Virus record (IMG/VR): IMGVR_UViG_3300047328_000094
Span: 1 to 56,679 of that record
Source: a virus
DNA: 56,679 bases
Reading direction: 5' to 3' (one strand)
The translations under genes and the position numbers were made by a program. Under the pieces are notes generated by a model. It was not told the origin of the DNA. It saw only the letters and a list, made by a program, of their open reading frames with translations, and made no database searches. The first letter of the stretch is position 1, and each line of letters begins with the position of its first letter. Shown here one piece after another: positions 1-7,060 of the stretch.

Positions 1-162
1 ATGTGGGCAGCGATAGCCGCTGGTGTCTTATGTGTCGTGATTGTCGCTCTCTGGGTGTGCATGCTCCGGGAGGACGAACGGTTTGAAGCCTTACTGGTGC
101 GAATAGACGAGGAGGGGAAAGAATGCCAAACGAAGAGATTCCGCGCCCGGTCAGAGAAATGA
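1..162 (+). CDS. small single-pass membrane protein (53 aa)
   Basis: ATG at the first base opens a 53-codon frame. Residues 2-21 are a strongly hydrophobic helix and the rest is charged (many Glu, Arg and Lys), so it should be an inner-membrane peptide with a cytoplasmic tail. Its last 40 bp overlap the next gene. The gene could be longer, because nothing upstream is visible and the ATG might be internal. I do not recognise a family. Tiny TM proteins recur in this genome (see 46653-47046). Confidence 0.5.
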   Translation: MWAAIAAGVLCVVIVALWVCMLREDERFEALLVRIDEEGKECQTKRFRARSEK

Positions 163-431
163 TGACGGCGCTTCATTGTCTGCTGAACCACGGCGAGATG
201 ATCCACGCCGCAACGGTGAAATTATGCGAGGCCACAGGCCGTCCAATGTCGGACACCTACGCCGCAAGCTGGGCGGCGGCCCGGCATTCTGGCAGGGAAG
301 CGCTGGGGCTCGCGCAGACAATGGTTGCCACGTCGATGGCCAACCGTATCCAGGAGGTTGATAAGGACTGGGACGAGCTGCTGAACAGCGAGCAGCGAGG
401 AGATCAGAGGAAGCCCGAATGGCACACGTAA
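123..431 (+). CDS. hypothetical protein with C-terminal RIxEVxxDWDExL motif
   Basis: 102 aa, ATG preceded by a strong purine-rich ribosome site (gaggagggg). The protein is soluble and mostly helical. Its C-terminal stretch RIQEVDKDWDELL closely resembles RIREVEHDWDEML near the end of the gene at 913-1140, which suggests a shared short helical module or a common partner. It overlaps the upstream gene by 40 bp and the downstream gene by 13 bp, so it is probably translationally coupled. No catalytic motif is visible and the function is unknown. Confidence 0.6.
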   Translation: MPNEEIPRPVREMMTALHCLLNHGEMIHAATVKLCEATGRPMSDTYAASWAAARHSGREALGLAQTMVATSMANRIQEVDKDWDELLNSEQRGDQRKPEWHT

Positions 432-916
432 CCGAGCTGACCGACACCGAGTGTGAAACCCTGAGCCGATGGGTTGAGCAGGAACTGAAGGTATACGCGG
501 ATGCGGACGCCCGGCTCGGTGCCACGGTCATATTGCCAGTCTCCGATGCCGCGATCGCGGCTGTTGCGCGCCGATGCTATGAATTGGTGCGGGAGTTCGC
601 GGCTGTCATTGGTGCGCCGGCGGAGGCAATCATTGCCGAGGTGGAAGGCGTGCAGCCGCCAGGGGAACCTCTTCCGGTGGTCATTGCAACCTCCGATCTT
701 CCCGCCGGAGTGCTGGTCAAAGAATATGCGGCCCGGGCGGGCGGCCTGGTTTACGGGCCCGTGCCCCGGGAGGATATCGCGAAACTATACGGGCACATCG
801 CGTGTAAGCGACAACAACTCGCTTCATTCGAGCTGCTCCGGCTCTGGCGGTGCCCTAGGACGTCGGCGCTTTATGAGACTTCGGACACGATCATTCATCC
901 ACCGGAGGCCGCTTGA
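419..916 (+). CDS. hypothetical protein (165 aa)
   Basis: ATG lies inside the end of the previous gene (13-bp overlap). The product is soluble: an acidic helical N-terminus, an Ala-rich middle and a C-terminal part with two cysteines near residues 135 and 147. It sits in a run of small genes leading to the MazG-like and methyltransferase genes. No family recognised. The coupled overlaps at both ends support it as a real gene. Confidence 0.55.
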   Translation: MAHVTELTDTECETLSRWVEQELKVYADADARLGATVILPVSDAAIAAVARRCYELVREFAAVIGAPAEAIIAEVEGVQPPGEPLPVVIATSDLPAGVLVKEYAARAGGLVYGPVPREDIAKLYGHIACKRQQLASFELLRLWRCPRTSALYETSDTIIHPPEAA

Positions 917-1140
917 ACAGTTTGTCATTGCCAATATTTCTGGTATGCTGCATTCTCCTTCTGCTGTTGTTCAGCCCGCTCTATCGGATGTATACAGACA
1001 AGCTGAACTGCGAAGCCTACCTCCGTTATCACAAGAAGTGGGAAGAAGAACGCTTCAATGAGCGGATCCGCGAGGTCGAGCATGATTGGGACGAGATGCT
1101 GAAAGTAGGAAGGCAGACGGAACATGGCTCCGATCACTAA
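913..1140 (+). CDS. small membrane protein with DWDExL tail (75 aa)
   Basis: TTG start overlapping the preceding TGA (TTGA). Residues 4-22 form one hydrophobic helix rich in Leu and Ile, followed by a charged helical tail. The tail contains RIREVEHDWDEML, close to RIQEVDKDWDELL in the gene at 123-431. The protein is likely anchored in the inner membrane with the tail inside. It overlaps the MazG-like gene by 17 bp. The function is not known. The shared tail hints that the two proteins bind the same partner, one soluble and one membrane-bound. Confidence 0.55.
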   Translation: MNSLSLPIFLVCCILLLLLFSPLYRMYTDKLNCEAYLRYHKKWEEERFNERIREVEHDWDEMLKVGRQTEHGSDH

Positions 1141-1489
1141 TCACTACAAGCTGGTTCGCGACCGCATTCCCGAACGCATGCGCCTGGCTGGCAAAGAGAC
1201 GACGATTCGTCGCCTGGAAGCAACAGATGACTTCGTCGTGAAGGTCGGCAACAATATTATCGAAGAGGCTCACGAAGTGCAGGATGCTCTGTTTGCCGCT
1301 GACAAACGGTATCTCCTGGCTGAGATTGCCGATCTGCAGGACGTCCTCAATCACCTGATGTACGCCTACGGCTTCAACTCCCTTCAGGTCGATGCCGCCA
1401 TTTCACTCAAGCACCGAACACACGTGGGCTTTTCGGATCGAGTGTTTCTCATGACTTCTCGGCCCGCTTGCGCCGAGGGGGAAAAGTAG
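1124..1489 (+). CDS. MazG-like nucleoside triphosphate pyrophosphohydrolase
   Basis: 121 aa. The N-terminal YKLVRDRIPE signature and the acidic helices (EEAHEVQDAL, LLAEIADLQDVL) are characteristic of the all-alpha MazG/PRA-PH NTP pyrophosphatases. The Glu and Asp residues of these helices bind Mg2+ and cleave (d)NTPs to monophosphates and pyrophosphate. Phage copies are thought to remove modified or non-canonical nucleotides or to adjust the host alarmone and nucleotide pools. It lies two bases before the cytosine methyltransferase and is very likely cotranscribed with it. The last ~25 residues, after VDAAISLKH, look like an unstructured tail. Confidence 0.82.
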   Translation: MAPITNHYKLVRDRIPERMRLAGKETTIRRLEATDDFVVKVGNNIIEEAHEVQDALFAADKRYLLAEIADLQDVLNHLMYAYGFNSLQVDAAISLKHRTHVGFSDRVFLMTSRPACAEGEK

Positions 1490-1490
1490 C

Positions 1491-3203
1491 ATGGCCGCCG
1501 AAATAAGACGAAATCCCAACCTGCAATTGTCCTTCGCCGACGATGAATTGATTGTTGACAACTTTGCCGGTGGCGGCGGCGCCAGCACCGGAATCGAACT
1601 TGCATTAGGCCGTCCCATAGATATCGCGATCAATCACGACCCCGAGGCGCTTGCGATGCACGCCGCAAATCATCCCGGTACCACCCATCTTTGTGAGGAC
1701 GTGTGGGCTGTTGACATCGAGAAAGTGGTTGCAGGGCGCAAAGTCGGTCTTGCCTGGTTCAGCCCTGATTGCAAACACTTCAGCAAGGCCAAGGGCGGGA
1801 AGCCCGTGGAGAACAAGATACGCGGGCTTGCCTGGGTAGCTATTAAGTGGGCCAAGAAAGTCAAGCCGCGAGTGATCTTCTTGGAGAATGTCGAGGAATT
1901 TCAGACGTGGAGCCCCCTCGTGAATGGCAGACCTTGCCCAATCCGCAAAGGCCAGACCTTCAAGCGCTGGGTGAACACATTAAAGCGACTGGGCTACCAG
2001 GTCGAATGGCATCAAATGAGGGCTTGCGACTATGGCGCGCCCACAATCCGCAAGCGCTTGTTCATCGTTGCTCGCTGCGACGGTCGGGCGATCGTTTGGC
2101 CGGAGGAGACCCACGCAGCCAAGCCGTGTCCAGGCCGTGAACTTTATCGTGCAGCTTCTGAGTGTATTGACTGGAGCATCCCCTGCCCATCGATCTTTCT
2201 CGCGAATGATGAGGCGAAGTCGCTTGGCGTAAAGCGGCCACTTGCTGACGCGACGCTTCGTCGCATCGCTAGGGGCGTAATGCGCTATGTGGTTGACGCT
2301 GCCGAGCCGTTCATTGTGAGTCTCACACATCATGGATCCGACCGCCTCGAATCCATTCATGAACCATTCCGAACGATCACGGGAGCGCGGCGCGGAGAAA
2401 AGGCGTTGGTCAGGGCTTCTTTTGTTTCTTACGCGCAGCAAGGTGGACGAAATCGATCGGCAACTGATCCGCTTCACACGATCACCGCCTCACAGAAAGA
2501 TCAGAACGCGGTGGTAACGGCTTTCTTGTCCCATCAGTACGGGGCGTCGACAGGATCGTCAATCGCAGATCCCACCCGCACGGCCACGGTCTGCAATCAC
2601 CAAGGCCTGGTAACCGCATTTCTCTCTCAATATTATGGTTCGCATACGAAGGAGCGCGGCGGCGACGGCCGAGGCCAGCAAGTGAGGCTTCCGCTTCCCA
2701 CGCAACCAACCGAGAACAGGCATGCCCTGGTCGCTGCGCACATCATGAAACTGCGGGGCGCTAACATCGGGAGCCCGGTTACAGATCCACTTCACACGCT
2801 GAGCGCCGGCGGACTGCATCATGCGCAAGTGAGCGCATTCCTGCTGAAATACTACGGAACCGATCAGGATCCGCGGCTTGAAGAGTCGATGCACACACTC
2901 ACCACCAAGGATCGGCTCGGACTGGTGACGGTGACGATCGGCGGAGAACCATACTACGTCGCCGACATTGGCATGCGGATGCTGACACCAGCCGAGCTCT
3001 TTCGGGCGCAAGGCTTTCCCGGCGACTACATCATTGAATATGGAATCTCGCAGCATCAGCGCGGAATGTTTGGCTTCGGGGACAAAGTTCCGCTATCGAA
3101 AACGGCGCAAGTGCGATTGGTTGGGAACTCGGTATCGCCGCCGCCCGCCGAAGCGCTTGTGCGGGCGCAATTCTCGCGGATTCCGATGGAGGCGGCGGCA
3201 TGA
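1491..3203 (+). CDS. DNA (cytosine-5) methyltransferase with repeat-built recognition region
   Basis: 570 aa. C5-methyltransferase motifs in order: motif I FAGGGGASTG (25-34, SAM binding); catalytic SPDCKHFSKA (91-100, nucleophile Cys94); ENVEEF (132-137); QMRACDYGAPTIRKR (175-189); C-terminal RLVGNSVSPPPAE (542-554). The recognition region, about 275-475, repeats a ~35-residue unit that ends in P-x-[HR]-T-x-[TS] (near 291, 326, 360, 432 and 465) and carries an [LV]VxAFLxxYYG strand (near 341, 373, 413 and 446). It would methylate phage DNA against restriction. No partner endonuclease is seen next to it, so it is an orphan phage methylase. Target sequence cannot be read. Confidence 0.92.
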   Translation: MAAEIRRNPNLQLSFADDELIVDNFAGGGGASTGIELALGRPIDIAINHDPEALAMHAANHPGTTHLCEDVWAVDIEKVVAGRKVGLAWFSPDCKHFSKAKGGKPVENKIRGLAWVAIKWAKKVKPRVIFLENVEEFQTWSPLVNGRPCPIRKGQTFKRWVNTLKRLGYQVEWHQMRACDYGAPTIRKRLFIVARCDGRAIVWPEETHAAKPCPGRELYRAASECIDWSIPCPSIFLANDEAKSLGVKRPLADATLRRIARGVMRYVVDAAEPFIVSLTHHGSDRLESIHEPFRTITGARRGEKALVRASFVSYAQQGGRNRSATDPLHTITASQKDQNAVVTAFLSHQYGASTGSSIADPTRTATVCNHQGLVTAFLSQYYGSHTKERGGDGRGQQVRLPLPTQPTENRHALVAAHIMKLRGANIGSPVTDPLHTLSAGGLHHAQVSAFLLKYYGTDQDPRLEESMHTLTTKDRLGLVTVTIGGEPYYVADIGMRMLTPAELFRAQGFPGDYIIEYGISQHQRGMFGFGDKVPLSKTAQVRLVGNSVSPPPAEALVRAQFSRIPMEAAA

Positions 3204-3207
3204 TCCG

Positions 3208-3690
3208 CTATTTGCCCTGCATTTTAAGGGTTCGGATAGCATTTGCAAATTTCGGAGCGAAATCTTTCGTCTCAACAAGACGTTGCCAGTCGTCTGTCTG
3301 CCACTGTTTCATAAGGCTGTCGTTCGGCTCCGCATGGTGGAAGCCTTGGCGGAACAGCCAGTTGTTCAGCTCCGTCACAAACGGCTGCAGGTCTCCGCGA
3401 TTGCTAATCGTCTGCGCACCTATCGCAAATTGTTCACGTTCGGCTTCAAAAGCTTCCAGTCTCTGTTTCGCCGCATGTGCCACCCGTTCATTCGCGGCTT
3501 CCTGCTGCGCGGCTATGCGAACTCGCTCCTTTTGTTTTTCCAGGGCGATCTCCATTTGGTGTTTACGTCGAAGAAAGAGAAAACCGGCCAGCCATACGAC
3601 GGCGGCACTCAGGACCGCAACAATTACATTTGCTGCAATGTCCACGCCGTGCCACCAGAGTTTGATCCACCAAGCTACGTCCGTTTGCAT
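3208..3690 (-). CDS. membrane-anchored coiled-coil protein
   Basis: 160 aa from ATG at 3690; a longer TTG start at 3786 would overlap the opposing gene at 3721. Residues ~20-42 are one TM helix (VIVAVLSAAVVWLAGFLFL). About 50 residues of charged, Gln/Glu/Arg-rich coiled coil follow, then a compact aromatic C-terminal domain. The topology suggests an inner-membrane protein with a cytoplasmic domain. It is a lone minus-strand gene between plus-strand genes, ending 5 bp from the methyltransferase stop, which is the usual placement of a lysogenic or exclusion gene. The function is unknown and no clear ribosome site is seen. Confidence 0.6.
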   Translation of the reverse strand: MQTDVAWWIKLWWHGVDIAANVIVAVLSAAVVWLAGFLFLRRKHQMEIALEKQKERVRIAAQQEAANERVAHAAKQRLEAFEAEREQFAIGAQTISNRGDLQPFVTELNNWLFRQGFHHAEPNDSLMKQWQTDDWQRLVETKDFAPKFANAIRTLKMQGK

Positions 3691-3720
3691 GAACAGCGAG
3701 AGTAGCACGGGGGCTCGTCT

Positions 3721-3966
3721 ATGAAAATTCGAGAGGCCTTGAATATCCTGAAGCGTCCGGTCTTCGGAAACGAGCGTCACATCCAAGCCCGCGATCTAAT
3801 CCACCTGGCAAGGAAGGCGAGAACCCTGCGCCGGGCGGCAAGCCGAGCGAAACTCATACTGCCAGCAAACCAATTCCCACCGATCGCTGGCATGACCGCA
3901 GAGGAAATTGAGCGAGAGTTTCTGGCGATCGCTCACCTGGCGGAGGCGAAACGTGCAGCCAATTGA
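3721..3966 (+). CDS. hypothetical basic protein (81 aa)
   Basis: ATG preceded by a G-rich stretch (cgggggctcgtct). The product is basic and helical, with many Arg, Lys and Ala and a C-terminal EEIEREFLAIAHLAEAKR helix. It starts 30 bp upstream (divergently) of the minus-strand membrane gene, so a divergent promoter must lie near 3690-3720. Its 3' end overlaps the next gene by 14 bp. No family recognised. Confidence 0.5.
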   Translation: MKIREALNILKRPVFGNERHIQARDLIHLARKARTLRRAASRAKLILPANQFPPIAGMTAEEIEREFLAIAHLAEAKRAAN

Positions 3967-4309
3967 TGGCGTGTCGATCGGACACCACAACGATATCGGT
4001 GGCACACCAGGTGTGGATTGCCCATGGCCCTGTCAGGTGTTCGGCGGCGCCTGCAAAGGAGGCAGCAGCCCACGGGTCTATGACCATATCTGCGTTGCCT
4101 CGCCTTACAGAGATCGCGCCTGGCTGCACTATCTCGACGTCTCACGGGCTTCAAAAATCAGTTCCGCTCCACGCGGCTCTGAGGGGGCGAAACTATTCTT
4201 CCGAGGCTGCCGGTTCTGCCGAGGCTGCCGGTTCTGCCAAGGTGTCGGTTGCCTTGCGTGTGAGGCGGAGCAAAGGCGCTCTGTTGTCAACACCGAGGCA
4301 ACGGCATGA
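3953..4309 (+). CDS. hypothetical protein with repeated Cys-rich C-terminus
   Basis: 118 aa from GTG with a good ribosome site (ggaggcgaaac). Residues ~88-108 read CRFCRGCRFCQGVGCLAC: seven cysteines, partly created by an 18-bp tandem duplication in the DNA, and the likely metal-binding part. The upstream half has scattered Cys, His and Gly. It couples to the next gene by an ATGA overlap. A role in nucleic-acid binding is guesswork from the Cys pattern. Confidence 0.5.
   Translation: MQPIDGVSIGHHNDIGGTPGVDCPWPCQVFGGACKGGSSPRVYDHICVASPYRDRAWLHYLDVSRASKISSAPRGSEGAKLFFRGCRFCRGCRFCQGVGCLACEAEQRRSVVNTEATA
4202..4237 (+). repeat. tandem repeat, 2 x 18 bp
   Basis: Two perfect adjacent copies of cgaggctgccggttctgc, in frame within the Cys-rich gene, each encoding RGCRFC. 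The copies are identical at DNA level, so the duplication is recent. It adds a second Cys pair to the protein. Confidence 0.9.
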
Positions 4310-4635
4310 ATGTGGATCTGTCGCAGCCCGTCATCATTCGCCCGAAACCGTTAGCGCTCGGCGGCAAGCCGAGCCGCTTAAATCTTCGATCGCTCATCAA
4401 GCAAATCGTCGCAAGTGGCGCATCTTTGACGCCTGTTCAGTTGAGAGACCGAATCGTAGCCAGCTATCCGCAGATCAAGCCAACCTCTGTCCAGCCGACG
4501 ATCTACCGTCTTGTCGGAGAGCGCAAACTCCGCTACGAAGGCGATTGTATTGCACGAGGACCGGACTTCGAAAAGACAGTCCCGCTGCGCGACATCGTGC
4601 AATTGGCACCGTGCTGTAAACAATGCGACGATTAG
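4306..4635 (+). CDS. winged-helix-like small protein
   Basis: 109 aa, ATG overlapping the previous stop. The central part, LIKQIVASGASLTPVQLRDRI then VQPTIYRLVGERKLRYEG, has the helix-helix-wing pattern of a winged-helix DNA-binding fold. The C-terminus ends in CCKQCDD, another possible metal site. It lies among other Cys-rich putative regulators. Fold assignment is by pattern only. Confidence 0.5.
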   Translation: MNVDLSQPVIIRPKPLALGGKPSRLNLRSLIKQIVASGASLTPVQLRDRIVASYPQIKPTSVQPTIYRLVGERKLRYEGDCIARGPDFEKTVPLRDIVQLAPCCKQCDD

Positions 4636-4640
4636 GCATA

Positions 4641-4654
4641 ACGCGCACTATACT
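4641..4654 (+). promoter_or_regulatory. possible promoter element ahead of zinc-finger gene
   Basis: The short gap before 4669 carries ACGCGCACTATACT, which includes TATACT (4649-4654), a near-consensus -10 box. No convincing -35 was found. The 11-mer ACGCGCACTAT recurs at 38747-38757 just before another Cys-rich gene. Confidence 0.25.
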
Positions 4655-4668
4655 GCTAGCAGATAGTG

Positions 4669-5202
4669 ATGGCCGCCAAGTCACACAGGGAGAAAAAGCA
4701 AATCGCAACCATGGTGTTCACGCCGGAGCAGCTCAAAGCCGCAGTGCAGCAAGCCGCTCAGATGGATCCGAAATTGATTTATAGCGAGGCCGGAAAGCTG
4801 ACGGCTCAGCGAGTGCGTGACAACGGCAGCCGGGCCGGTGCACCGCTTCAGGAACCGGTGCTATGCCCGAAGTGTGGCCAGCATGTTCAGAAGGGAAATC
4901 TGTCGCGCTGGCGCGTGTGTCCGCATGATGGCAGCAACAAGGTGGCTTGCAAGCTATGTGGCAAGAAGATGACGGCACTCAAGAAGTCAGAAAATCCTCA
5001 CTGTCCGCACACACCTGGCGCCGAGCCTCTGACCCCCAAGGAAAAAGTCGCCATCGCGCAGCAGCTCACAGCCGAACGTGCAGCGAAGGTTCTGGAAGTG
5101 GTGGAAGCAGCCGGCTCGCAATCCGCGGCCGCGGTGAAGCTGAAGATGTCTCTGAGCAACGTCAACCGTCTCGTGAAGCGGGCGACCCATGCTCAGCAAT
5201 AA
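4669..5202 (+). CDS. zinc-finger / HTH protein (177 aa)
   Basis: Two zinc-ribbon-like pairs are visible: CPKCGQHV...RWRVCPHD (about 66-85) and CKLCGKKM...HCPH (about 95-113). The C-terminal 60 residues form an HTH-like unit (VLEVVEAAGSQSAAAVKLKMSLSNVNRLVKR). It could be a DNA-binding regulator. The start is uncertain: ATG 4669 has no clear ribosome site, and GTG 4666 or the later ATG at 4711 are alternatives. Its last 41 bp overlap the opposing HTH_17 gene tail to tail. Confidence 0.6.
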   Translation: MAAKSHREKKQIATMVFTPEQLKAAVQQAAQMDPKLIYSEAGKLTAQRVRDNGSRAGAPLQEPVLCPKCGQHVQKGNLSRWRVCPHDGSNKVACKLCGKKMTALKKSENPHCPHTPGAEPLTPKEKVAIAQQLTAERAAKVLEVVEAAGSQSAAAVKLKMSLSNVNRLVKRATHAQQ

Positions 5203-5401
5203 GCCTGGCAGCGGCAGCGCGCCGCTTGGATTCTTCGGCCTTCTCTACGATGTGCCGTTCCAGATCTTCTCGCCGGATTCGCCATAATTTTCCGAAGAGT
5301 TGAAACGCTCCTGGTATTTTGCCAGCGCGAAAGTAGATCACTACCGTGCGGGGATGCACATCCAAAATATTCCCGACGGCGGTGGGATCTAACAACTGCA
5401 A
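5162..5401 (-). CDS. HTH_17 / excisionase-type DNA-binding protein
   Basis: 79 aa. The N-terminal 50 residues match the MerR-like winged HTH_17 of excisionases and AlpA-type regulators: VGNILDVHPRTVVIYFRAGKIPG, then KLWRIRREDLERHI. A basic Ala/Arg tail follows. It faces an AT-rich regulatory gap that holds a 30-bp inverted repeat 40 bp upstream of its start, a plausible operator. Its 3' end overlaps the zinc-finger gene on the other strand. It could be an excisionase or a lysogeny regulator. It is far from the integrase on this map, but only about 8 kb away on a circular genome. Confidence 0.75.
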   Translation of the reverse strand: MQLLDPTAVGNILDVHPRTVVIYFRAGKIPGAFQLFGKLWRIRREDLERHIVEKAEESKRRAAAARLIAEHGSPASRDG

Positions 5402-5425
5402 TCAGAAGCGGTGCCTTTCTTCCGA

Positions 5426-5434
5426 TTATGCACA
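5426..5434 (+). promoter_or_regulatory. candidate DnaA box
   Basis: TTATGCACA matches the TTATNCACA consensus exactly. It is single, in an AT-rich intergenic region. The phage encodes its own DnaA domain IV protein (54198-54716), which could read such a box. Confidence 0.4.
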
Positions 5435-5440
5435 GGGGAT

Positions 5441-5470
5441 TTCTACTTGAGTCAACTAGTACCAGTAGAA
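5441..5470. promoter_or_regulatory. inverted repeat, candidate operator
   Basis: Perfect 7-bp arms TTCTACT and AGTAGAA are separated by 16 bp. The spacer itself contains the short palindromes TGAGTCA and ACTAGT. It lies 40 bp upstream of the HTH_17 start and is a plausible binding site for that protein or for the Xre repressor. Confidence 0.45.
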
Positions 5471-5782
5471 CCAGATATCGTCATTTAGCGTCAGGCTAAG
5501 ACACATAAGATCAGTCAATCTGTACTTTTTACAGGCCATAGTTGATTCTTTGGGTAAGAGAGAGGCTGTACTCATCGAACAGAGTCAGCTTTGAGCTTTA
5601 GAATTTAGCTAGATCCAGCCAACACCCGGAGGCTGCGCAAACAAAATCGGGGTTCCCGCCTGCCGCAGATCTACCGCGGCAATCCAAAGCAACCAATTAG
5701 GCAGTTCTGCGTGAATTTGTGTTCGCCCTTTTTCTCGGCGGCGGGCCGAGCCACATCTTCAGTGAACCTAGGGGGGCCTTTG

Positions 5783-6181
5783 ATGCGCAACTTACGACTG
5801 CTCGACTGCAATAACAATTTTGTAAAAATGCTCGAAGAGGAAGAAGCCCGTCTGCTTATCAAGAGCGGTCAGGCAACGATGCGGGAGACCGGGCGCCGCG
5901 CGGTCCTGACGCTCAAGACACATAAGAGCGTGGAGGATTACTCCGGCGGCAACGCCACGGCAGCGCTTTCCACGACATACACAGAGCATCACGCTGGCCA
6001 AAAGATTTGCATCCTGAAGCGCGTTGAGCCCGGCGGCGGCTTTGGCAAGTGGGACAACGACCTGACGTTCGGGGAACTGCGAGCCGGTCAGCATGTTTCC
6101 TCGAAGCAGAGGGTGGAACGTGCTCTCGCGGAGCGAGCCAGACGCAACAGCCCCGGAATGCCGGAGCGCCGGGCAGCCTGA
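5783..6181 (+). CDS. hypothetical protein (132 aa), first gene of late-regulator operon
   Basis: The ATG at 5783 is chosen over an earlier one at 5711 because a strong G-rich ribosome site (aggggggcc) sits just before it. The N-terminus MRNLRLLDCNN... and the acidic EEEEARLLIKSG suggest a small helix/strand fold. The C-terminal 30 residues are Arg-rich and probably bind nucleic acid. It ends with a one-base overlap (TGATG) into the first zinc/HTH paralog. No family recognised. Confidence 0.6.
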   Translation: MRNLRLLDCNNNFVKMLEEEEARLLIKSGQATMRETGRRAVLTLKTHKSVEDYSGGNATAALSTTYTEHHAGQKICILKRVEPGGGFGKWDNDLTFGELRAGQHVSSKQRVERALAERARRNSPGMPERRAA

Positions 6182-6789
6182 TGGAATGGAATCGGTCGGA
6201 GACGTTAGCCCTCGCGCAACAGTCCTGCAGCATTTGCTACGGCGTGGGCCTCCGGCCAGGCCGAGCCGGCAACACGTCTCCATGTAATTGCGTGTTCCGG
6301 GCTATTTTTCGTGCGTGCTATGCGCGCTTTCAACAGTGTTCTTCAAAAGAGAAATACATTAGCAGGGTTTCACTGGAAGCCAACCCAGGACGTCAGCACC
6401 GGTCTGTCTGGGGACTGAAGGACGAAGAGTTCATAGCCGATTTCTGCCTGGTAAGCCGGCGGGCGCTCAGCGAACGTGAACATCGCATTTTCAAGTACCA
6501 CTATCTGCTCGGAGCTGATTGGAAGATCTGCTGCCGAAAACTGAAAATGGAACGCGGCGAATTCTTTCACGAGGTTTATCGCATCGAGCAGCGGCTCGGC
6601 AGAACGTTCCGCGAGCTTGAGCCGCACGCGCTTTTCCCGCTCGACGAATATTTCAACAGCACCGGCCGCGAGGCTGTTGCGCAGAGCTGCATGTTGGTTG
6701 AAATGCAGACTGACAAGGAGCCGCCGCGGTCGAGGAGACTGCTGAGATTTCCCGTGAAGCTAGGCGGGGGAAGGCCAAACGCGGCGTAA
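6181..6789 (+). CDS. zinc/HTH putative late-gene regulator, paralog 1
   Basis: 202 aa; ATG overlaps the previous stop. The N-terminal knuckle is CSICYGVG...PCNCVFRAIFRACYARF (five Cys). The core FKYHYLLGADWKICCRKLK...YRIEQRLG resembles a sigma-region-4/phage late-activator HTH. It is about half identical by eye to the gene at 7061-7654, over both knuckle and HTH. Two similar genes around a sigma4-like gene, directly upstream of the terminase, point to transcriptional control of the late operon. That role is inferred from position and fold. A second possibility is a nuclease or packaging accessory. Confidence 0.65.
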   Translation: MEWNRSETLALAQQSCSICYGVGLRPGRAGNTSPCNCVFRAIFRACYARFQQCSSKEKYISRVSLEANPGRQHRSVWGLKDEEFIADFCLVSRRALSEREHRIFKYHYLLGADWKICCRKLKMERGEFFHEVYRIEQRLGRTFRELEPHALFPLDEYFNSTGREAVAQSCMLVEMQTDKEPPRSRRLLRFPVKLGGGRPNAA

Positions 6790-6793
6790 GGCC

Positions 6794-7045
6794 ATGCCAC
6801 TGCTCGAATTGGAGTCTCTGACAGCCGCCCGAGAGCGCGCCGAACTCCTGCAGGGAGCTTTGGATGTTCTGACCGAGCGGCAGAGAGTCATCGTGCTGTG
6901 CCGGCAGAGCCGGACAGTGCGGCAAATCGCGGAAGACCTGGAGTGCTCTTACGTCAAGGTGCATGACGACTACCAGGCTGCGCTCGTTCGCATGAGGGAA
7001 TACCTCAACGCACGCGGCGTGATTGAGTTGACCGAAATTTTCTGA
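6794..7045 (+). CDS. sigma-70 region 4-like HTH protein
   Basis: 83 aa. LTERQRVIVLCRQSRTVRQIAEDLECS followed by VHDDYQAALVRMREYL is a textbook sigma-region-4 helix-turn-helix without regions 1-3. It probably docks on RNA polymerase or binds promoter DNA, as in ArpU/RinA-type phage late regulators. It lies 4 bp after paralog 1 and 15 bp before paralog 2, so all three should be co-expressed. The ribosome site is weak (gtaaggcc). Confidence 0.8.
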   Translation: MPLLELESLTAARERAELLQGALDVLTERQRVIVLCRQSRTVRQIAEDLECSYVKVHDDYQAALVRMREYLNARGVIELTEIF

Positions 7046-7060
7046 ACCCAAGGAAACAAC

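Larger units (their letters stand above)
5402..5782. other. 381-bp AT-rich intergenic regulatory region
   Basis: No convincing gene lies between the minus-strand HTH_17 start and the next plus-strand gene. The first ~230 bp are clearly richer in A+T than the surrounding genes. The region holds a DnaA-box match, a 7-bp-arm inverted repeat, and a loose TTGATT...TGTACT pair at 5543-5573 that might be a rightward promoter (19-bp spacer). It should contain the divergent promoters for HTH_17 and the late-regulator operon. Confidence 0.6.

Noticed and set aside
2559-3056. Minus-strand frame inside the methyltransferase
   Set aside because: Shadow of the motif-bearing methyltransferase, no ribosome site.
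3034-3724. Plus-strand frames covering 3034-3705 and 3200-3724
   Set aside because: They run opposite to a minus-strand protein with a clear TM helix and coiled coil. Their own products are Arg/Cys/Phe-rich shadow with no sensible domain and start inside the methyltransferase.
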